This document shows positions 1-11,454 of a DNA stretch of 64,000 bases, one piece after another. Origin of the DNA: Antilocapra americana (lineage: Eukaryota; Chordata; Mammalia; Artiodactyla; Antilocapridae); contig ML660777.1 in the NCBI GenBank assembly GCA_007570785.1, positions 7,726,866 through 7,790,865 on the forward strand, read 5' to 3'. Every line of letters begins with the position of its first letter. Positions within the stretch are counted from its first letter, which is position 1. The position numbers and the translations under genes are program-made. Below the pieces are notes generated by a model. It saw only the letters and a program-made list of their open reading frames with translations, searched no databases and was not told the DNA's origin.

Positions 1-120
1 TTTCCCTGGAGAAGGAAATGGCAACCCACTACAGTATTCTTTGCTGGAGAATCCCATAGACAGAGGAGCCTGGTAGGCTACAGTTCATGGGATTGCAAGA
101 ATCTGACATGACTTACTGCT
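1..120 (+). mobile_element. Bov-tA SINE, 3' part, cut by window edge
   Basis: The sequence matches the downstream half of the tRNA-Glu-derived Bov-tA SINE, from the 'ctggagaaggaaatggcaac' block through the 'acagttcatgg' block to a degraded 3' end. The tRNA-like head with the A and B boxes lies outside the window. It is a non-autonomous element with no coding capacity. Confidence 0.9.
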
Positions 121-1894
121 ATGATTATTTGTAATAAGTAAAAAGTAATATGGTCTCCAGAAAACAACAATAAGGAAAAAATTACTTCTGGTGACAAGAG
201 AAACTGTGATTTTTTATATCTCAAAGAAGAGGAAAAAAAGTCTGGTTTAGTAGATTAAGGTAACAAAAACAATTAGCTGAATACTTGTAGCTGAAATGTA
301 AAAGATGAATTAAAATCTTGTTCTAATTTTTAAAAGAAGAAAGATAACATACTTAATATATAATGTGTCATATTTTCTCAGCATTCAAGTTAATTTTGAT
401 TATCCTTTCCAACTATCCTCTAGAAGTGGGAAACTTACATATTTAAAATAAATCTAAGATATAATGTACATTTATTAATGCAGTTTCTAATTACCATTTA
501 GATAGTTTCTGTAATTTTTTGTAGAAATGACTATTAAAATTTTTTTTACAGAATTTAAAGGAAATACTCAGATATATTTATACTAATTCCATGAATCTGT
601 TATTCATATGTGTATATATTCTTTATTATTTTTATGAACTGCTCTGTCATCTCCTTTGCCTTGTAACAGAGGGCACAAATATCTATATTTAGATTGCTGA
701 AAGAATTGGCCTATCTCCAATAATTATATAAATTAATACAATACTAATAAAATAATATTACCATTCACCATAACAGTTACTTCCTAGAGAAGTATTCTTC
801 TTTACAGGCATTTATGCTATCAATAAATACCCACTCTCAGTTTCAGATACCTTAATTTTAATGAGTTTACTAGCCATTTCACCAGTGTGAGCCTCTGACA
901 GGAAATGCCAAAGTAGCTCCCCAAACAAATACTCAGTTGTATACTTGGAGTCATAGGAAGATATTTTTTGCAGTTTTCTAAAAAGCTCTTTGTTTGTTTA
1001 ACTTTTTCCAGTTTCCAAAATTTCAGAAATAAATGTTGGCTTAAAAGACTTGGAAACTGAAGAAATGAAATAGATTCCAGCTAGGGCTGAGTTAAGGATT
1101 CAAACAATGTCATCAGGTAAGTGTGTTTTCAATACATCTATTAACTTATTTCCTCTTTCTGGCCAAATTCTCAAGAATACTCTCTGACATGGTGACAAAA
1201 ATGACTACCAAGAGTTATAGACTTACAACACCTTTATATCCTGTGATCTTGATAAAAATAGAATGCCTCAGTTTAATATTCATGGTAAAATTCCAACAAT
1301 AACATGCATTGGCGGGGTCCCAGTCATATAACTTCCTGGAGGCAATTACTGAGCACAGTGTAGAAATCACTGACTTTTCAGGGTTTTGTTATACATCTAC
1401 CCTAGGCGCAAGTGAAATCAGTCCCATAGGAAATGAGCAGTTTGATGCTCCAGAAAGGGAGTTTATCCAAAGGGTAATGCAAAGGAAAGCAGAAATAAAG
1501 TGAATGTGGCTAAGAAGGTTGAAAAAACAGGTTAGCATTTTTTGCTAAAAAATCAAATTTTAAAATATATTATGTACTGTGATTTACATGTCATGTTTTT
1601 ATTTCACCAGGCAGAAAATTCAATACATTGTGGAAGACTTAGTACCATTACTTCTGATACATTTATAGTGGAATATAACATACTATACCTTAATATTATA
1701 TATCAAGCACAATTCATATAGGTTATATTTGCATATTGTATATATTCTATAAATTTGATTGATTATTTTACTTTTGTATTTCTAAGTTTATTCCTAATAT
1801 GCTCTATGCCTTATTCAACTTTGCATCGTGAATAATTTATATAGACACTATATTATAAAGTGTGACCATTCATTGATCACAATGCATCTTAATT
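121..1894. other. AT-rich DNA with no recognised gene or repeat
   Basis: I see no repeat family I can name and no convincing exon. A 64-codon frame at 1309-1503 opens with TTG rather than ATG and has no splice-site pair or homology that I recognise, so it is treated as chance. Ancient diverged repeats could be missed by eye. Confidence 0.5.
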
Positions 1895-2060
1895 GCTTAC
1901 CAGTTCTAACAGTTTTTTGATGGAAGTTTTAGGATTTTCTCTATATAATATTATGTTATCAGCAAATAGTGGCAGTTTTACTTTTTCTTTCCAAATTGGA
2001 TGCTGTTATATCTTTTTCTTAATAATTGCTATATCTACTTATGTCTAAATAAGCAGACTT

Positions 2061-2640
2061 CCTGCTTATTTAACTTATATGCAGAGTACATCATGAGAAA
2101 CATTGGGCTGGATAAAGTACAAGCTAGAAGCCATATTGCCAGGAAAAATATCAATAACCTCAGATATGCAGATGACACCTTATGGCAGAAAGTGAAAACG
2201 AACTAAAGAGCCTCTTGATCAAAGTGAAAGAGGAGAGTGGAAAAGTTGGCTTAAAACTCAACATTCAGAAATGTTGAGTTGACCAACATTGGGACCATAT
2301 GCCATTGAATCATGTCAATCGAGTCGGTGATGCCATCCAACTATCTCATCCTCTGTCATCCCCTTCTCCTCCCTCCTTCAGTCTTTCTCAGCATCAGGGT
2401 CTTTTCAAATAAGTCAGTTCTGCTCATGGGTTGGTCATAACTTTCCTTCCAAGGAGTAAGCGTCTTTTAATTTCATGGCTGCATCACCATCTGTAGTGAT
2501 TTTGGAAACCCCAAAATAAAGTCTGACACTGTTTCCACTGTTTCCCCATATGTTTGCCATGAAGTGATGGGACCAGATGCCATGGCGTGCTGCAGTTCAT
2601 GGGGTCGCCAAGAATAGGACTCGACTGAGTGACTGAACTG
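2061..2640 (+). mobile_element. BovB LINE copy with inverted middle segment
   Basis: This is a BovB fragment in three blocks. Positions 2061-2270 are sense and cover RT motif C: the translated frame reads 'RYADD' but the codons after it are disrupted. Positions about 2305-2579 are antisense and represent two more downstream stretches (about 2305-2420 and 2427-2579), with roughly 280 bases of the consensus missing between them. Positions 2580-2640 are sense again and carry the 3' terminus ending 'gactgaactga'. In consensus order the middle segment is simply inverted. No intact ORF remains. Confidence 0.85.
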
Positions 2641-3472
2641 ATCAGAACTGACTGAGGACCTTCATTACTATGCTGAATAAAAGTGATGAGAACGGGCATC
2701 CTTGTCTTATTATTGATCTTAGGGGAAAAGTTTTGAGTTTTTTACTGTAATCTGTGGGCTTTCGTATATGCCTTTTATTGCATTAAGATATGTTCCTCAT
2801 AAATGCACTCTATTGAGAGCTTTTATGATAAATGGATGTCATATTTTGTCAAAAACTTTTTTCTGCATCTATTCAGAAACTCGTATGATTTTTGTCCTTT
2901 ATTTTATTAATGTAGCATACTGCATTGACTGAGTCATGGATATTGAGCAATCCTTCCCTCCCTGGAATAAAGGACCACTTGATCATTGTGTATGATGCTT
3001 GCAGGGTATTGTTCAATTTGCTAATATTTTATTGTGGATTCTTGCATTTCTGTTCATCAGGGTCATTGGTCTGCAATTTTCTTGTAGCATTCTTATCTGA
3101 TTTTGGTAGGGTAATGCTGGCCTCATAAAATGAGATGGAAATAATACCTCTTCTGTTTTGGGGAAGATGTTAGAATTGTTATTATTTTAATGCTTAGTAG
3201 AATTCACCAATGAAAGTGTGTTGTCCTGGACTTTTGTTTGTTGGGAGTTGTTTTGATTACTGATTAAATCTCCTTACTAATAACTAGTCTGTTCAGGTGT
3301 TCTATATCTTTATAATTCAATCTTAAAAGATTGTGTTTCCAAGAAATTATGAATTTATTCTGTTATTCAATTTGTTGGCGTACTTTTGTTCACAGTAGTC
3401 TCTTAGGATCTGTTGTTTTTATGTTGTATCAATTGCAATGTCTCCTTTATCATTTATAATTTATTTGAACCA

Positions 3473-3512
3473 ACTCTCTCTCTCTTTCTTATTTATTTAT
3501 TTATTTATTTTT
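3473..3512. repeat. Low-complexity (CT)n then (ATTT)n inside L1
   Basis: A short CT-alternating run is followed by about six ATTT units ending near 3512. It lies within the antisense L1 remnant and is probably a slippage product of that element. Confidence 0.8.
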
Positions 3513-3921
3513 GGTGAATCTAGCTAGTCTTTATCAGTTTTGTTTATCTTTTCAAAGAACCATCAAAATGTTTCTGAGTGCCATGTCTGTTATTGTATAA
3601 GTCAGCACGTTCTTTTTTTTTTTTTTTTCTGTTTTCTAGGTATTTTCAATGCTACCATATATAAAAATGCATGGTTTAAAAATTAGTTCTCACTTTAATG
3701 AAAAACTGAATTGTTGCCAATTGGGGGCTATTATTTAAAACATCTCTATAAGCATGATTTTCTAAATCTTTACAGTGGATGCATGCTTTATTTCTTTTTG
3801 GTAAATATTGTGAGTAAAATTGCTAAGTCTTATGGTAGGTGGATACTTAGGTTTTGAAGAAACTTTCAAACTGTTTCCAGAGTGGCTGTGAAATTTTATA
3901 TCCCTATATCAATGGGTGAGA

Positions 3922-3955
3922 GTTCCGTGGTGGTGGTGGTTTAGTCACTAAGTGC
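3922..3955 (-). mobile_element. Minimal Bov-tA 3'-end fragment
   Basis: The string 'ggtttagtcactaagt' matches the antisense 3' end of Bov-tA. 'gagttcc' occurs on both sides within the old L1, which suggests a very short, 5'-truncated insertion with a 7-bp target duplication. Confidence 0.5.
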
Positions 3956-5084
3956 TAAGTTGAGTTCCATAACCAAGCCAAAATATAACGTCAAATTTTT
4001 ATGCTAATTATTCTACTGGATGTGAAATGATATTTAATATTTAATGCACATTTCCCCAATAATGATTTTGAGCATTTTTGATGTGCTCTCTGGTGACACA
4101 CATAAAAACTCATACCTATGCTCTTTTCTGAAGTGACTATTTTAAAATTTTGACAACTCAAACTACTTGTTGTCTTTTTATTTTTGATTTGTGGGAGTTA
4201 TCTATATACATTTGATAGCACTCCATGATAAATTTGCATATGAATATGTTTTTCCTGTCTGTGCTTTGCCCCTCCATTTTCTTAATGGTAACATTTGGTA
4301 ATCAGAAGTTGTTATATTTGGTAAAATTTAATTTGTTTTATATTTATTAGATACATCAATCTTAGATCACAAAGGTATTCCAGAGATTTAGATGCTTGTT
4401 TAAATTTATCATCTGTCTCAAATTAAATGTTTTTGATAATGTAAAGTAACATTCTGATTTTGTTTTCCCTGTGCCATTTGCTTAAAAGCCCCTTTTCCCC
4501 CATTGCACTTTTGTCAAAAATCAATTGATGGTGTGTATATCAGTCCACGTTTTGTTTCACATCACTATCCTTAAAACACTATTACACTCTCTGGATCAAT
4601 ATAGCTCTACAGGGAGCCTCAGAATCAGTAGAGTAAATATTCCAGTTTTCATGAAGATTTTTTTGCTTAAAGTCCTTTTAGATTCCACATAGTTTTAGAT
4701 TCAGCTTGTTTATTTCAACACACAAATCAATTAGGATGTTGATTGAAATTACAAAATATCTTTAATTAATTTGGTGAAAATCAACAACTTTAACAATATG
4801 GACCTTTAAGGCAATACACTATATCTCACCATTTAATTGTGTAATACCTTTCAGAAATGTAATGTAGTTTTCAATGCAGAAGTCTTAAAATTTGATTAAA
4901 CTGATAATGCTGCCTCAAATGTAATTATTTTCATAATCTATTTTCCAACTGTTTAATGCTTTCCTCTAGAAATAAAACTGATGTTTAAATAATTTCCCTT
5001 TATCTTATAACTTTGGCTAGCTTTTTATTCTAGTAATTTTTAAATAGATCCCTTGTGGTTTTTCTGTGAATAATATCATACCAA

Positions 5085-5265
5085 CGATGAAGACTGAAGG
5101 TGAGAGGAGAAGGGAACGACAGAGGATGAGATGGTTGGATGGCATCACCGACTCAATGGACATGAGTTTGGGTGAACTCTGGGAATTGGTTATGGACAGG
5201 GAGGCCTGGCATGCTGCAGTCCTTGTGTTCACAAAGAGTCAGCAACTGAACTGAACTAACTGAAT
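5085..5265 (+). mobile_element. BovB 3' end fragment, sense
   Basis: This is the terminal 180 bases of BovB, containing 'gacagaggatgagatggttg', 'ggatggcatcaccgactcaa' and the 3' repeat 'ctgaactgaactaactgaa'. It is strongly 5'-truncated and has no functional coding region. It is inserted into the antisense L1. Confidence 0.9.
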
Positions 5266-6534
5266 CATAAATAAAGAAAATCTTATTTTGTCTTTTAAAT
5301 CTCTACGTATTTAATTTTTTCCCTTGCTTTATGGTATAGGGTAGAACTTCTATTACCCTGTGAATAAAAATAGAATAAATATCCTTGCCTTGCTTTCAGT
5401 CTTTGAAAGAAATCACTCAATACTTTACCATTAAGTATGATGTTAACATTAGATTTTTTTTAATAGATACCCTTTGTCACATTCGAGGAGTATTCTTCTA
5501 TTCCTAGTTTGCTTACTAGCTTTAATTTTGAATTGTCAGTGAATTTTTTTATGTCTATTTACAAGGACATATGTGATTTCTCCTTCCTTCTATATATAGG
5601 GTAAACCACTGATTGACTTTTGAAAGTTAAAACAATTCTGCATTGTTGAGATAAATCCTACTTGATCATATTATTTTATCTTCTCTTTATATATTGATGA
5701 ATTCAATTAGCTTCTACTCTATTAAAAGTTTTTTGCATTGTGTTCATAAGTAATGTTGCTGTGTACTTTCCTCATAATGCCTGTGTCTGGTTTTGTACAA
5801 GAATAATCTTGAGTCATAAAATAAATTGCAGTCTTTCTATCTTTTACTTTCTGTAAATGTTTGTGTATAAATGGTGTTAGTTTTTCTGTAGCATTTGATA
5901 GAATTATACAATAAAAAATATGAATTCAGAGTTTTCTTTGCCAGAAGTCTTGTACTGACAAATCCAATTATTTTAACTGATAGAAGGATTATACAAATTA
6001 AAATGTTTTTTCTTATACGAGTTTTTTAGGGGATTGGCCTAATAGCAGCACAATTGTTAATTTATTGACATAAAGTTATTTAAAATTATACCTTACAATC
6101 ATTAATACACATATAATGATTAGTAAGAAATATCTTATTTAAGATATTGGTTATTTGTAGTTCCCCCCCATCCAGATTAGTGTATCTAGTCATTTTCCTA
6201 TTTATTAATGTGTTTAGTGAAACAACTCTTAGATTTATTAATTTGCATTATTATTTACATCTACTATGTCAGTTATCTCTCTAACATTGGTTATTTGTGC
6301 TTTTATGCTTATGTGAGTTTAATTTGCTAGGTTTTCTTAGCTTCTTATCATGAAAATCTGATTATTAATGATATATAATTTTTTTCCAAATTAAGATATC
6401 TAAATTATAAATTTTCCTCTGAATACTTCTTTAGCTGTAATTCTTTAGTTTCTATATGTTGTATTTTCATTGCTATTAAATTTAAAATATACTTTCGTTA
6501 CACTTGTGACTTATTCGTATATGTATCATTTCAG

Positions 6535-7942
6535 TTAAGTTGCTCAGTCATGTCCAACTCTTTGCAACCCCATGAATCACAGCACTCCAGGCCTTCCTGT
6601 CCATCATTAACTCCTGGAGTTTACCTAAACTCATGTCCATCAAGTCGGTGATGCCATCCAGTCATCTCATCCTCTGTAGTCCTCTTCTCCTCCTGCCCCC
6701 AATCCTTCCCAGCATCATAGTCTTTTCAAACGATTCAACTCTTCACATGAGGTGGCCAAAGTATTGGAGTTTCAGCTTCAACATCAGTCCTTCCAATGAA
6801 CACCCAGGACTGATCTCCTTTAGGATGGACTGGTTGGATCTCATTTCAGTTCAAGGGACTCTCAAGAGTCTTCTCCAATGTCACAGTTCAAAAGCATCAA
6901 TTCTTCAGCACTCAGCTTTCTTTATAGTCCAACTCTCACATCCATACATGACCCCTGAAAAAACCATAGCCTTGACTAGATGGACATTTGTTGACAAAGT
7001 TATGTCTCTGCTTTTTAATATGCTTTCTAGGTTGGTCATAACTTTCCTTCCAAGGAGTAAGCATCTTTTATTTCATGGTTGCAGTCACCATTTGCAGTGA
7101 TTTTGGAACCCAAAAAAATAAAGTCTGACACTGTTTCCACTGTTTACCCATTTTTTTGTCATGAAGTGATGGGACCAGATGCCATGATATTAGTTTTCTG
7201 AATGTTGAGCTTTCAGCCAACTTTTTAACTCTCCTCTTTCACTTTCATATAGAGGCTTTTTAGTTCCTCTTCACTTTTTGCCATAAGAGTGATGTCATCT
7301 ACATATCTGAAGTTCTTGATATTTCTCTCAGCAATCTTGATTCCAGCTTGTGCTTCCTCCAGCCCAATGTTTCTCATGATGTACTCTGCATAGGAGTTAA
7401 ATAAGCAGGGTGACAATATATAGCTTGGACGTACTCCTTTTCCTATTTGGAACCAGTCTGTTGTTCCATGTCCAGGTCTAACTATTGCTTCCTAACCTGC
7501 ATACAAGATTCTCAAGAGGCAGGTCAGGTGGTCTGGTACTCCCACTCTTTCAGAATTTTCCACAGTTTATTGTGATCCACACAGTCAAAGGCTTTGGCAT
7601 AGTCAGTAAAGCAGAAATGTTTTTCTGGAACTCTCCTGCTTTTTTGATGATCCAGTGGATGTTGAAAATTTGATCTCTGGTTTCTCTGCCTTTTCTAAAA
7701 CCAGCTTAAACATCTAGAAATTCACAATTCACATCTTACTGAAGCCTAGCTTGGAGAATTTTGAGCATTACTTTACTACCGTGTGAGAGAGTACAATTAT
7801 GTGGTAGTTTGAGCATTCTTTGGCATTGCCTTTCTTTGGGATTGGAATGAAATCTGACCTTTTTTGGTCCTGTGGCCACTGCTGAGTTTTCCAAATTTGC
7901 TGGCATATTTAGTGCAGCACTTTCACAGCATCATCTTTCATG
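6535..7942 (-). mobile_element. BovB LINE, antisense, about 1.4 kb of RT region and 3' end
   Basis: A long antisense BovB copy runs from the 3' terminus (left) back to the middle of the reverse transcriptase (right). The minus-strand frame at 7225-7416 carries a fragment of the RT around motif C, reading 'FRYVDDI', so the motif's alanine is replaced by valine. Other minus-strand frames are broken by stops and indels. The plus-strand frame at 6633-7100 is only the reverse reading of this LINE. It is 5'-truncated at the 'ctttcacagcatcatctttc' block. Confidence 0.93.
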
Positions 7943-8210
7943 TATAGGTTAGGTAATTTTAGTTTCTATGGATTTTTTAAAAGATAGATTTTATGATATG
8001 TGAATTTTGAGATCTGTTTAAAAATTTTGTTACCAAATTTCCAGGTAATTAAGGCTTTTCTGCTTATTTTTATGAACCAAATTTAATTTCATTGTCAAAT
8101 CATTGTGTAACATGCAGTTGGAGTTCTAAAGATCTGTGTATATCTCTGTTTCAATCTTGCTATGAACAGTCACAGGCCTGTTTGAGGAAAGTTTCCTCCT
8201 GCTAGGAGCA

Positions 8211-10335
8211 AATAGATCTTTAAGAGCCTTCAGTTATTTACCATAGGTGGTATTCATGTCTCAAGAAGACAGGTCCAGTAAATGTTAAATTGTTAACTCT
8301 CCTTTGAAGCTACAAATAATTTAAACTTCAAAGTACCTTTTGTTTATTTTGAATTTCAGAGAAGATAGAAATATGAAGTTTATAGGGAAGGATGTGAAAT
8401 ATTTTGGAGGTCAATAAAACTTTCAAGAATATATTTGACATCACCTTCAGTTTGCGGTATGTTCTTAGGTGTGTGGGCATGAAATATTGGGGTAGCATTT
8501 GACTGCAAAAATATGTTAACTATCAGAATGAAATAGTTTCAGATTTTATTTAATGACAGAGAGACAGCTTTTAGATAGCTACAGGAAGTAAGAAACATTA
8601 TAGTGTACTCTCAGTCGGTAGTGGAAAGCTATCAAATTTCTAGTCCTCAAGGAGATATACAGCTGCAGATATTGCCCTCATAGAATAAGTGTCTACGAGG
8701 TGTGAGAAATTTTGGAGATTTCTTCATACTCTCCTGTCTCTTTTATATTATGCAAGTCTTTCTGAAATACTGGCTACATGCTTGCCTGCTCACCAAGTGA
8801 AAGAACTGGTTCACAACAACTCCAATATTTTCTTGAGAGTTTGCTGCTCAAGTGAGAATTCAAGGTCACCTTCCCACGAGTTCCCTAGTTTCTTGTTCCT
8901 TGGCAGAACCAGGCCTCAAGCCTTGCTGTGTCTCATCTTCTACAACACATGACCTATGGAAGTCTGTCTGAAGCTAGTTAAACAACAGACAGAGCTAAGC
9001 AGGGCAGTTTGCCAGCACCCATTTTGGTGATCAGTGCAGAATGCTACTCTATCAGATTACGGGGACAATCAGCCATTTCCATTGAGCTTAATGAAAGTCA
9101 GTGATCCTTCTCGGTATGACAAGCTTTGTGCTTGCTTGTGCTAACTCTAGAGCAGACTTTAGCCTATGTTCAGTCTCAGTTTGTTAAGTGACCATGGAAG
9201 GTGTGGCTTTTTGGCATCAAAGAATCTCTCATTTAAAAACACTAGGAAAAAAAATCATTTTCCCTGATTAGATTTTCTAGGACTCATTTTAAAACTACTT
9301 TTCATTTCTAATTTTCCATGTCTTATCACTCTCAATCTACATAGTCACAAGTATGGATACTGTGTAATTTTGGATCAGAACCTTTCTTCTGTGTCAAGCC
9401 ATGACTTTATGTTTGGATCTAATCCAGTACTGTGACATAATTTGTTCTTGGCACTAAAGGAATAAAAAAAGAACAATCACCCCTGCATTCATCTGATAGA
9501 GTTGTTTCAACTTTCTTCAACTAAGGAACTATTTATCCACTGAACTTGATATACACTAAATGGAACTAAAGTGGCTCAAAACAATTAAAACTGTTTCCTA
9601 ACTTATTTCAAGGCTCATTAAGAGAAGAGTTTCCAGAAATGTTTTCCCAAGTTACTCCTATTTTAAATTTGACTTATACTGTTTGTTTAAATTAACATAA
9701 ATTCAAAATATCTTTCAAAGCACTGATAAAATACTTACGAATGATACTATTTTATATAAATGATTGAGGTGGTGGTTTGCATAGGTTATAGGGATGAAAA
9801 GAGAGAATACAGAGCCTGTAAAGAAAGGAAGGAAATGTGGATAATTAGCTTAATTATAGTTTTGCAAAAATTAGATTTATTGAATTCCTATTATGTGTTG
9901 GATTTCATCCAAGGTATTTGAAGACATATCACTGAATAAAACAGGTGAAAAGTCTTGACCTTCAGATAATTAATTTTAATTCAGGATGTAGAATATAAAT
10001 AAATGTAGAATACAAAATTTCAGATATAGAATATAAATTAAGTAGAATATATATTCTATTCTAGAAAAAAATTGAGAAGGGGATAGGAGTGGGGCATGAG
10101 GTGCATTGAGAGTGTGATTACACATGATATGATCAGGAGAATGTTACTAAGATGGTATCATTTGAGCCAAAAATTTATGTAGGTCAGAGAGTGAACCATA
10201 CCAATGTGAAGTAAAGAAGAAATACCTCACTTTATAGATAGGCAAAGTAGGTGTACACTTACATAATATAATATTGCATTTTCAATAAATAACCATCTAA
10301 TTGACTACTAAGTCCCTAATATCCATTCATGTACT
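8211..10335. other. Mostly unassigned DNA; probable L2 antisense near 9865-10230
   Basis: Positions 8211-9860 contain no repeat or gene that I recognise. The block at about 8640-9200 is less AT-rich and of higher complexity than its surroundings, but the open frame 8689-8952 starts with a non-ATG codon and shows no domain. From about 9865 the text 'tattgaattcctattatgtg' followed by 'actgaataaaacaggtgaaa' resembles the antisense 3' end of an L2 LINE. Confidence 0.45.
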
Positions 10336-10345
10336 GAAAACTGTT
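10336..10345. repeat. Target-site duplication, left copy
   Basis: GAAAACTGTT occurs here and again at 10738-10747, exactly bracketing the antisense BovB 3' end. Confidence 0.8.
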
Positions 10346-10737
10346 CATTTTAGTTCAGTTCAGTCACTCAGTCATGTCTGACTCTTTGCAACTACGTGGA
10401 TTGCAGCATGCCAGGCTTCCCTGTCCATTGACAACTACCAGAGCTTGCTCAAACTCATGTCCATTGAGTTGGTGATGTCATCTGAACATCTCATCATCTT
10501 TTGTCCCCTCTCCTCCTGCCTTCAATCTTTCACAGCATCAGAGTCTTCTCCAATGAGTCAGTTCTTTGTATCAGGTGGCCAAAGTACTGTAGCTTCAGTT
10601 TAGGCATCAGTCCATCCAATGAATATTCAGGACTGATTTCCTTTAGGATGGACTGGTTGGATCTCCTTGCAGTCCAAGGGACTCTCAAGAGTCTTCTCCA
10701 ACACCCCAGGTCAAAAGCATCAATTCTTCAGTGCTGA
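10346..10737 (-). mobile_element. BovB 3' end, antisense, with 10-bp target-site duplication
   Basis: About 390 bases of BovB 3' sequence lie in antisense orientation, from 'tagttcagttcagtcactca' to 'caattcttcagtgctga'. The insertion is 5'-truncated and bracketed by the perfect 10-bp repeat GAAAACTGTT, showing target-primed insertion. The plus-strand frame at 10501-10737 is the reverse reading of this LINE and not a gene. Confidence 0.93.
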
Positions 10738-10747
10738 GAAAACTGTT
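10738..10747. repeat. Target-site duplication, right copy
   Basis: Second copy of GAAAACTGTT, the right-hand partner of 10336-10345. Confidence 0.8.
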
Positions 10748-11085
10748 AGATATAAAGAAAGTTAAGATTCTCTTGTTTCTCAAAAAGGAAAAATAAGGTT
10801 CCATAAACATTTTGAAAAGATAATTAGGAATAATGACTATATAACATATTCTTAACCATTTAGAATAGAATTATTTGGAATAGAATTGCATTTATTTAGT
10901 AAGATTGCAGAACTTGTTGACAAAGGAAAATGAAATTTCAAAGTACGAAGACGGAAGAGGATGGGAAATAAAGATAAATGTAGAAAAGGTTGTAGAAAAA
11001 AACAGGATATAGGAATGCAGAGGAAAGTTGACAAAAATAAATTGACTTGATTTTAGAGAGTTATTCAGCGGAAGTTAGATGGTTA

Positions 11086-11450
11086 TGTGGGGGGAGTGTG
11101 TAATTTCCTCAGTTCTGTCTCTCTACAGCAAAAATTTGAAATGGCAGAACAGTGCTACAGGTTGGTTACAGCTCAATTTTATTTGGCAAGCAAAGGAAAA
11201 TACATCCTCAAGGCATGAGAGCAGGCTGTGCTAAAAGAGAGGGCTCAATTTTGGCTCCTCTTTTTATATATTTTTTCTCTTTCCCCTGAGCTTACCCTAT
11301 GTAAATTGTGCTAGCAGGATGGCTATTTGTTTTACCTGAGATTCTCACTCCAATCGTCAGATTTTCTTTGGTTCCATTTTTGCAGGGTTTTCCTTTACCT
11401 TTTAGCCACCACCATTTTTGACTTCTTTTTCCTATTCTAACTACCGAACA
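11086..11450 (-). mobile_element. Solo LTR of an endogenous retrovirus, antisense
   Basis: This 365-bp block has the layout of a retroviral LTR on the minus strand. It begins TG and ends CA in both orientations and is flanked by the 4-bp repeat GTTA at 11082-11085 and 11451-11454. On the minus strand there is a TATA-like 'tatataaaaagagg' near 11257-11270, then about 80 bases downstream a polyadenylation signal AATAAA at 11178-11183, then a U5-like tail. A 4-bp duplication is typical of gamma-type (class I) retroviruses. No internal viral genes lie next to it, so this is a recombined solo LTR. I cannot name the family. Confidence 0.75.
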
Positions 11451-11454
11451 GTTA

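Larger units (their letters stand above)
1895..3640 (-). mobile_element. Ancient L1 (L1M-type) ORF2 fragment, antisense, split by BovB
   Basis: On the minus strand this is old L1 ORF2, reverse-transcriptase region. Recognisable antisense landmarks are the 'gataaaagtgatgagaacgg' block near 2680, 'ttctgcatctattcagaaac' near 2861, 'ggtaatgctggcctcataaa' near 3110 and 'tttatcttttcaaagaacca' near 3542. All frames are broken. The copy is interrupted at 2061-2640 by a rearranged BovB insertion, after which the L1 alignment resumes. Family assignment is by recognition and the subfamily is not resolved. Confidence 0.8.
3685..8210 (-). mobile_element. Ancient L1 (L1M-type) ORF2, antisense, broken by two BovB insertions
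   Basis: Going left to right the minus strand reads from the 3' end of an old L1 back into ORF2. Landmarks on the plus strand are 'gaaactttcaaactgtttcc' near 3860, the 'tttgtcaaaaatcaattgat' block near 4510, the 'cagcttgtttatttcaacac' block near 4702, and an RT-region block near 5640-5900. The 3' end reappears here after the ORF2 RT region at 2641-3600, so this is a second L1 copy. BovB pieces at 5085-5265 and 6535-7942 interrupt it. The assignment is weakest beyond 7950. Confidence 0.7.

Noticed and set aside
1309..1503. 64-codon plus frame that looks compositionally protein-like
   Set aside because: It opens with TTG, lies alone, lacks recognisable homology and has no clear splice sites in phase.
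6633..7100. 155-codon plus-strand frame, one of the longest
   Set aside because: It is the reverse reading of an antisense BovB 3' region; the same peptide pattern recurs at 10501-10737.
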